DNA of 45,871 nt. Source: Streptomyces tateyamensis. GTDB taxonomy: Bacteria; Actinomycetota; Actinomycetes; Streptomycetales; Streptomycetaceae. The translations under genes and the position numbers were made by a program. A model generated the notes under the pieces. The model was given only the letters and a program-made list of their open reading frames with translations, was not told where the DNA came from and ran no database searches. Each line of letters opens with the position of its first letter. The stretch's first letter is position 1. Location of the stretch: NCBI RefSeq assembly GCF_003205575.1, contig NZ_PYBW01000083.1, positions 18,593-64,463 on the forward strand, written 5' to 3'. Shown piece after piece: positions 40,574 through 45,871 of the stretch.

Positions 40574-40698
40574 GATGGGATTCACCATACGGGGTCCCGC
40601 GCAACCGGTGGGAAGCGTCCCGGACGGTGGACACCGTTCTGGGACGCCGCCCACCGGCGGGTCAGCCCTCGGCCCTCGGCGCCCGCGCGCCGGGGTGC

Positions 40699-41184
40699 TC
40701 AGCGCCAGGGCTCGGCGACCGCGCGCAACGTGGCGGCGGTGGCGACCGCCGCGGTCACCGCCTCGTGGCCCTTGTCCTCGGCCGAGTCCGGCAGGCCCGC
40801 CCGGTCCAGCGCCTGCTCCTCGTTGTCGCAGGTCAGCACGCCGAAGCCGACCGGCACGCCGGTGTTCACGCTGACCTGGGTGAGCCCCAGGGTGGCCGCC
40901 TCGCACACGTAGTCGAAGTGCGGGGTGCCCCCGCGGATGACCACCCCGAGGGCGACCACCGCGTCGTAGCCGCGATCGGCCAAGTGCTTCGCGGCCACCG
41001 GCAGTTCGAAGGTGCCGGGGACCCGCACCACGGTCGGCTCGTCGATCCCGAGCTCCTTCAGGGCGCGGTGCGCACCGGCCAGCAGGCCGTCCATCACCTG
41101 GGTGTGCCACTGCGCGGCCACCACCGCGACCCGCAGGTCCTGGGCGTTCTTGACGGTCAGCTCGGGGGCTCCGTGGCCAGCCAC
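40699..41184 (-). CDS. ribH: 6,7-dimethyl-8-ribityllumazine synthase
   Basis: This 161-residue protein condenses 5-amino-6-ribitylaminouracil with dihydroxybutanone phosphate, the penultimate riboflavin step. Typical motifs are VAAQWHTQVMDGLL, VPGTFELPVAAK, ALGVVIRGGTPHFDYV with the catalytic His, and GVLTCDNEEQA. Such proteins form icosahedral or pentameric assemblies. GTG 41184. It is the last gene of the rib operon, 39 bp after ribBA. Confidence 0.97.
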   Translation of the reverse strand: MAGHGAPELTVKNAQDLRVAVVAAQWHTQVMDGLLAGAHRALKELGIDEPTVVRVPGTFELPVAAKHLADRGYDAVVALGVVIRGGTPHFDYVCEAATLGLTQVSVNTGVPVGFGVLTCDNEEQALDRAGLPDSAEDKGHEAVTAAVATAATLRAVAEPWR

Positions 41185-41223
41185 GTTCGTTCTCCTAGGG
41201 GTGGTGAAGGGTTCGGTGGGTTC

Positions 41224-42485
<1,262 letters not shown>

Positions 42486-42489
<4 letters not shown>

Positions 42490-43127
42490 GCCGGGGCTCC
42501 CTGGAGGCTCGTGGTGGGGTGCTGCGGCAGCCGGGTGCGCAGCCACCAGGCGCGCAGGCCGGCCAGCACCAGGACGAAGTAGATGCTGTAGACCAGACCG
42601 GAGAACGGCAGGCCGCTGTTGAAGGCCAGCGGGACGCCGACCAGGTCGACCGCGATCCAGGCGATCCAGAACTCGACCCAGCCGCGGGCCTGGGCCACCA
42701 TCGCCGCCAGCGTGCCGGTGAAGATGTACGCGTCCGCCCACGGGGACCAGGAGAGGTTCCAGTGCTGGAAGACCAGCGCGACCGCGACGGTGACCACGCC
42801 GGTGCCGGCCACCAGCAGCGCGCGCTCGGTCCAGGTGGCGAAGCGGATCCGGATGTCACCGTGCTCGCGGCGGCCGCGCTGCCACTGGGCCCAGCCCCAC
42901 ACCGCGGTGACGATCACCACCAGCTGCTTGCCGACGCCGCCGGACAGGTGCGCCGACCAGTAGGCGCCCACCAGCACCAGGCCGGAGAGCAGTTGGACCG
43001 GCCAGGAGACGATCGAGCGCCGCCAGCCGAGCGCCAGCGCGATCAGGCCGAGCAGGTTGCCGATTGTGTCGTTCCACTTGAAATGCTCGCCGAAGAGCGA
43101 GAAGGCGACCGTGTTGAGCGAGTTCAC
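42486..43127 (-). CDS. ribM: PnuC-like riboflavin transporter RibM
   Basis: This is a 213-residue PnuC-family membrane protein with about seven hydrophobic segments, for example SWPVQLLSGLVLVGAYW and EFWIAWIAVDLVGVPLAF. The W-x-x-Y/W-rich loops (WGWAQWQRG) match the family's vitamin-binding signature. PnuC proteins are facilitators driven by substrate phosphorylation. RibM members found inside actinobacterial rib operons carry riboflavin, and its operon position under the FMN riboswitch supports that over nicotinamide riboside. GTG 43127 overlaps the ribE stop (GTGA), and its own stop overlaps ribBA. Confidence 0.92.
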
Positions 43128-43813
43128 GAGGCGTCCTTCCCGGTCGCCGGGACGGTGGCGGCGGCCGCGGCGGACCCTGGGACGGTGCCCGCCGCCAGCA
43201 GGCGCTCGACGTACTTGGCCAGCACGTCGACCTCCAGGTTGACCGGCTCGCCGATCCGCTTGGCGCCCAGCGTGGTGAGCGCCAGGGTGGCCGGGATCAG
43301 GCTGACCGAGAAGCTGTCGGCAGCGGCCTCCACCACGGTCAGGCTGATGCCGTCCACCGTGATCGAGCCCTTGTCCACCAGGTAGCGGGCGATGGCCGGC
43401 GGCAGCGAGAACCGCAGCACCTCCCAGCGCAGGCCGCCCTCGGCGTCCAGTTCGCCGGGCTCGCGAGAGAGCAGTTCGCCGGTCGCGTCCACGTGGCCCT
43501 GGACCAGGTGGCCGCCGAGCCGGGCGCCCAGCGCCATGGCCCGCTCCAGGTTGACCCGCGATCCCGGCCCCAGGCTGCCCAGGCTCGACCTGACCAGCGT
43601 CTCCTTCATCACGTCCGCGCTGAACTCGCTGCTCTGGGCGTCGAGTTCGTCGTTGGAGTCGAGCACGGTCAGACACACGCCGTTGACCGCGATGGAGTCG
43701 CCGTGCCGGGCGCCGGTCCGCACCAGCGGGCCGCGCAGCCGGATGCGCGAGGAGTCGCCGTACTCCTCGATGGAGACGACCTCGCCGAGCTCTTCGATGA
43801 TGCCGGTGAACAC
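43124..43813 (-). CDS. ribE: Riboflavin synthase alpha subunit
   Basis: This 229-residue protein dismutates two lumazines to riboflavin. It has two repeated lumazine-binding domains. The first starts MFTGIIEELG (GTG start) and contains SIAVNGVCLTV and GGHLVQGHVD. The second contains SITVDGISLTVVE and lacks the full catalytic N-terminus, as usual. A 20-residue Ala-rich tail follows. GAGGAG lies upstream of GTG 43813. First gene of the operon, 176 bp downstream of the FMN aptamer. Confidence 0.96.
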   Translation of the reverse strand: MFTGIIEELGEVVSIEEYGDSSRIRLRGPLVRTGARHGDSIAVNGVCLTVLDSNDELDAQSSEFSADVMKETLVRSSLGSLGPGSRVNLERAMALGARLGGHLVQGHVDATGELLSREPGELDAEGGLRWEVLRFSLPPAIARYLVDKGSITVDGISLTVVEAAADSFSVSLIPATLALTTLGAKRIGEPVNLEVDVLAKYVERLLAAGTVPGSAAAAATVPATGKDAS

Positions 43814-43989
43814 CCGGGTTCTCCTCGCGCTACTAGGGGCGCGGACTCCGGGGCGGCACGAGGGAAGCTGACTACGGGTATGTCGGCCAACGGCGGCGAC
43901 ACCCCTGCCGAAGAAGGGAGTTCTGCCGTTGTTCAAGTGGACGCGGACCCCCGGGAGGGATGCCGCGGCACTGCCGTCACGAACCCGTC

Positions 43990-44115
43990 GCGCACGCCTC
44001 CCATCCGGACTTTAACCGTCGGTCCAGGAGTTTCACCTGGTCAACCGGCCGCTGGCTGCGGACGGGTCGCGGACTGTAACCGCCGGTTCGGATTTTCACC
44101 GACCCCGGAGTGCGC
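43990..44115 (-). ncRNA. FMN riboswitch (RFN element)
   Basis: The minus strand carries the conserved FMN aptamer blocks in order. P1 is GCGCAC (44115-44110) pairing with GTGCGC (43995-43990). Next come GGGGTCGGTGAAAATCCGA, ACCGGCGGTTACAGTCCGCGAC, a variable P4-type hairpin, GGTGAAACTCCTGGACCGACGG and TTAAAGTCCGGATGGGAG. FMN binding should lower expression of ribE-ribM-ribBA-ribH. The 176-nt stretch between aptamer and ribE (43814-43989) would hold the expression platform, but I could not settle whether it acts on termination or translation. Confidence 0.96.
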
Positions 44116-44253
44116 TGAACGTCACTGCTTACTGCATTGCCGTCATTGTGCCACGCGCCGTGAGGCGGGCGGGAGAGGGCGTGGCTGTGCTCTGTTTCAC
44201 TCCGGGTGCGGGAATGCCGGGGTGTCGGCCGGGTGACCGGTGCGGCACCGGGC

Positions 44254-45060
44254 TCATCCGAGGGCGACCGGGTCCCCCGGTGCGATCCGGCCCGGCTGCA
44301 GCACCTTCGCGTAGGCCCCGGCGCACGGCAGGGGGCCCAGGCCCGCCAGCGGCTCGACCCGGTTCTCCCGGGCGACCACGCGCAGCACCTGCGGATCCGG
44401 CCGCAGCTCGCCGTGCGCCAGGGTCGGCACGGCGCACCGCGGGCTCAACGCGACCACCTTCAGGCGCAGTTCCGGGCCGATCGCCAACTCCCGGCCCAGC
44501 CAGGCGTTCTCCGGGTAGCCCGGCGGTCCGTCGGTGCGGATCACCAGGTTGGGCCGGTACCGCTGCCAGGCAGCCCCGGTGCGCTCCAGGGTGGCGGTGG
44601 TGACCAGGTGGACCGGGGCGAAGTCGAAGAAGGTCCCGGCCGGCGCACCGGAGCCGAAGCGGCTCACCGTGAAGCCCACTTCGGCCGCCGGTCCGGCGGC
44701 GAGCACCTCCTCGGGCACCGCCCGGTCGAGCTCGCCCTCCGCCGGCGGTTCGGCGATCAGCGCGACCGGGCGGCCGAGCAGCCCGGAGAGCACCTCGCCG
44801 GCCTTCGACGGGTCGTCAGCGTGCAACCGCAGCCCGGACGGTCCGGTGATCTCCACCCCGGCCGAACCGAGCACCGCCGTCAGCTGCAGCAACTCCCGCC
44901 AGCGGGCCGGGTACTTGGCGCTGGCCACCTTCCCCGTCGCGAGATCCAGCAGGGCCAGCCGCCGGTCTCCGGCCAGGCCCCGCCCGGTCACCTCGGCGTG
45001 CGGCAGCGGTTCGCCCAGCATGGACTTCACCGGGTAGCGGCACAGCAGTTCGATCTCCAC
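44254..45060 (-). CDS. MOSC domain-containing protein
   Basis: This 268-residue protein has an N-terminal MOSC beta-barrel domain (ELLCRYPVKSMLGE) followed by a C-terminal MOSC domain with RPNLVIRT and the catalytic-type cysteine in LSPRCAVPT. Relatives include the mARC/YcbX molybdenum enzymes and the Moco sulfurase C-terminal domain, which bind molybdenum cofactor. GTG 45060 is preferred because AGGA lies seven nt upstream, and a GTG 18 bp further out is the alternative. It appears monocistronic, with a small CCGGTG-CGG-CACCGG hairpin (44237-44251) directly after its stop. Confidence 0.87.
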   Translation of the reverse strand: MEIELLCRYPVKSMLGEPLPHAEVTGRGLAGDRRLALLDLATGKVASAKYPARWRELLQLTAVLGSAGVEITGPSGLRLHADDPSKAGEVLSGLLGRPVALIAEPPAEGELDRAVPEEVLAAGPAAEVGFTVSRFGSGAPAGTFFDFAPVHLVTTATLERTGAAWQRYRPNLVIRTDGPPGYPENAWLGRELAIGPELRLKVVALSPRCAVPTLAHGELRPDPQVLRVVARENRVEPLAGLGPLPCAGAYAKVLQPGRIAPGDPVALG

Positions 45061-45104
45061 CCGGCCATCCTGCCGCACCGGGCCCGCCCGGCGCAGTCCT
45101 GGGA

Positions 45105-45509
45105 TCAGAGCCCGCCGACGATCTTCCGCGGGGTGATCCGGACCACGACCCGCTGGCTGTCGTCGACCGAGGCGGGGTTGAACTCCCGGTACTTCTTGCC
45201 GCTGTACTTCACGGACAGCTCGTCGATCAGCTCCTGGCCGCCCTCGGTGCTGAGTTCCGCGGTGCCGCGGATCTCGGCGTAGGTGTACGGGGAGTCGAAG
45301 GGCTGCAGGAGCACCGTGACCCGCGGGTCGCGGCGCAGGTTCTTCTCCTTCTGACGGCCGACGGTGGTGGAGATCAGCACGTCGTCCCCGTCGCGCTTCA
45401 CCCAGACCGGGGAGACCTGGGGGGAGCCGTCCGGCTGGATGGTCGCCAGGTTCACGAAGACCGGGGTGTCCAGGAGTTCCTTCAGCTTGTCAGACAATGC
45501 TGTGGACAT
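45105..45509 (-). CDS. PPOX class F420/FMN-dependent oxidoreductase
   Basis: This 134-residue split-barrel flavin-binding protein has the pattern PVFVNLATIQPDGSPQVSPVWV followed by LISTTVGRQKEKNLRRDPRVTVLL, typical of the actinobacterial F420-dependent PPOX group. It probably reduces a small organic substrate with F420H2. The His and Arg residues that would fix the cofactor choice are not conclusive. ATG 45509 has AAGGGA upstream. Monocistronic and 44 bp upstream of the MOSC gene on the same strand. Confidence 0.9.
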   Translation of the reverse strand: MSTALSDKLKELLDTPVFVNLATIQPDGSPQVSPVWVKRDGDDVLISTTVGRQKEKNLRRDPRVTVLLQPFDSPYTYAEIRGTAELSTEGGQELIDELSVKYSGKKYREFNPASVDDSQRVVVRITPRKIVGGL

Positions 45510-45653
45510 ATCAATCCCTTTCCTACCAAACCGATGGCTGTCGAAGGACAGATCTACCAGACCGGCGGCCGGTTCCCCGTGCTGCCCGGCAGCCCGGCCA
45601 GGTGTTCGCCCAATGGGGTGAGGCCAGGGCCGGGTGGATCTCCAATGGGTTGA

Positions 45654-45871
45654 CACCACGGGCTGGTGCTGATCGGCGGCGACGGCTGCGCGGGCAACCA
45701 GCTGCACGGCCCGCTCGCCCTGACGGGCAACACCGGCGGGGTGGAGCTGCACGACACCGTCTCCGGCCCGTTGGCCTGCTCAGCCGACACCCTCGCACCC
45801 CGGCCGCGGCACCACCACCTCGGCACCCCGCTCGGGGCAGTGCCGCTACCCGGACGCGCCGGTGGCCCGGT
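45654..45871 (+). pseudogene. Fragment of a secreted repeat protein, no start, runs off the window
   Basis: In the phase of base 45681 the translation reads DGCAGNQLHGPLALTGNTGGVELHDTVSGPLACS. This resembles the C-terminal repeats (GN-x-x-x-G-x-x-x-LTGNTGGV-E) of secreted streptomycete proteins, as I recall them. The frame is closed 5' by a TGA at 45651-45653 and has no ribosome site. After LACS the expected pattern dissolves, suggesting a frameshift. It is most likely the decayed 3' end of a gene, though the right end lies outside the window. Confidence 0.4.

Overview
The DNA is very GC-rich and nearly every gene shows strong G/C bias at third codon positions with GTG/ATG starts. It carries RbpA behind a sigma-R-type promoter, an FMN-riboswitch riboflavin operon containing a PnuC/RibM transporter, and a DasR-like operator. 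Together these point to the chromosome of a Streptomycetaceae actinomycete (Streptomyces, Kitasatospora or Streptacidiphilus). The genus is an inference. No rRNA, tRNA or CRISPR array was seen.

Layout. 1-7.1 kb: housekeeping and accessory genes (truncated EF-G-like GTPase, acyl-CoA synthetase, Fpg/Nei glycosylase, glutaminase, TenA-like protein, SRPBCC protein). 7.1-9.9 kb: an island of clearly lower third-position GC with one gene, a caspase-like protease fused to a Ser/Thr protein kinase and an unassigned C-terminal domain. It is the best candidate for an undescribed defence or programmed-death protein. 9.9-17.2 kb: hydrolases, an APC permease and secreted proteins. 17.2-23.0 kb: two tightly coupled divergent operons encoding KDPG aldolase, N-acyl-D-amino-acid deacylase, a PLP D-amino-acid ammonia-lyase-like enzyme, KDG-type sugar kinase, an IclR regulator and RidA. 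Read together they form a complete route from N-acetyl-D-glucosaminate (the C1-oxidised end of chitin) to pyruvate and glyceraldehyde-3-phosphate. A 14/16 match to the DasR operator lies in the shared promoter region.

23-28 kb: thioesterase pair, GNAT acetyltransferase, ankyrin protein, a small membrane protein next to an FtsK-like ATPase whose Walker A lysine is replaced, and rbpA. 28-32.6 kb (minus strand): FxsA, apolipoprotein N-acyltransferase, amidohydrolase and an Lrp/AsnC regulator. 32.8-36.3 kb: a small Cys-containing protein, an 80-bp MITE-like inverted repeat abutting a P-loop kinase gene, and an EccA/CbxX-type AAA+ ATPase. 36.3-45.9 kb (minus strand): two CNNM/CorC-type membrane proteins, a PH-like membrane protein, hisG, hisE, and the riboflavin operon ribE-ribM-ribBA-ribH behind the FMN riboswitch, then MOSC and PPOX proteins and a probable gene remnant at the right edge.

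Transcription units are unusually legible. Most converging or ending genes are followed by perfect 14-17 bp hairpins, and many neighbours overlap by ATGA or GTGA, implying translational coupling.
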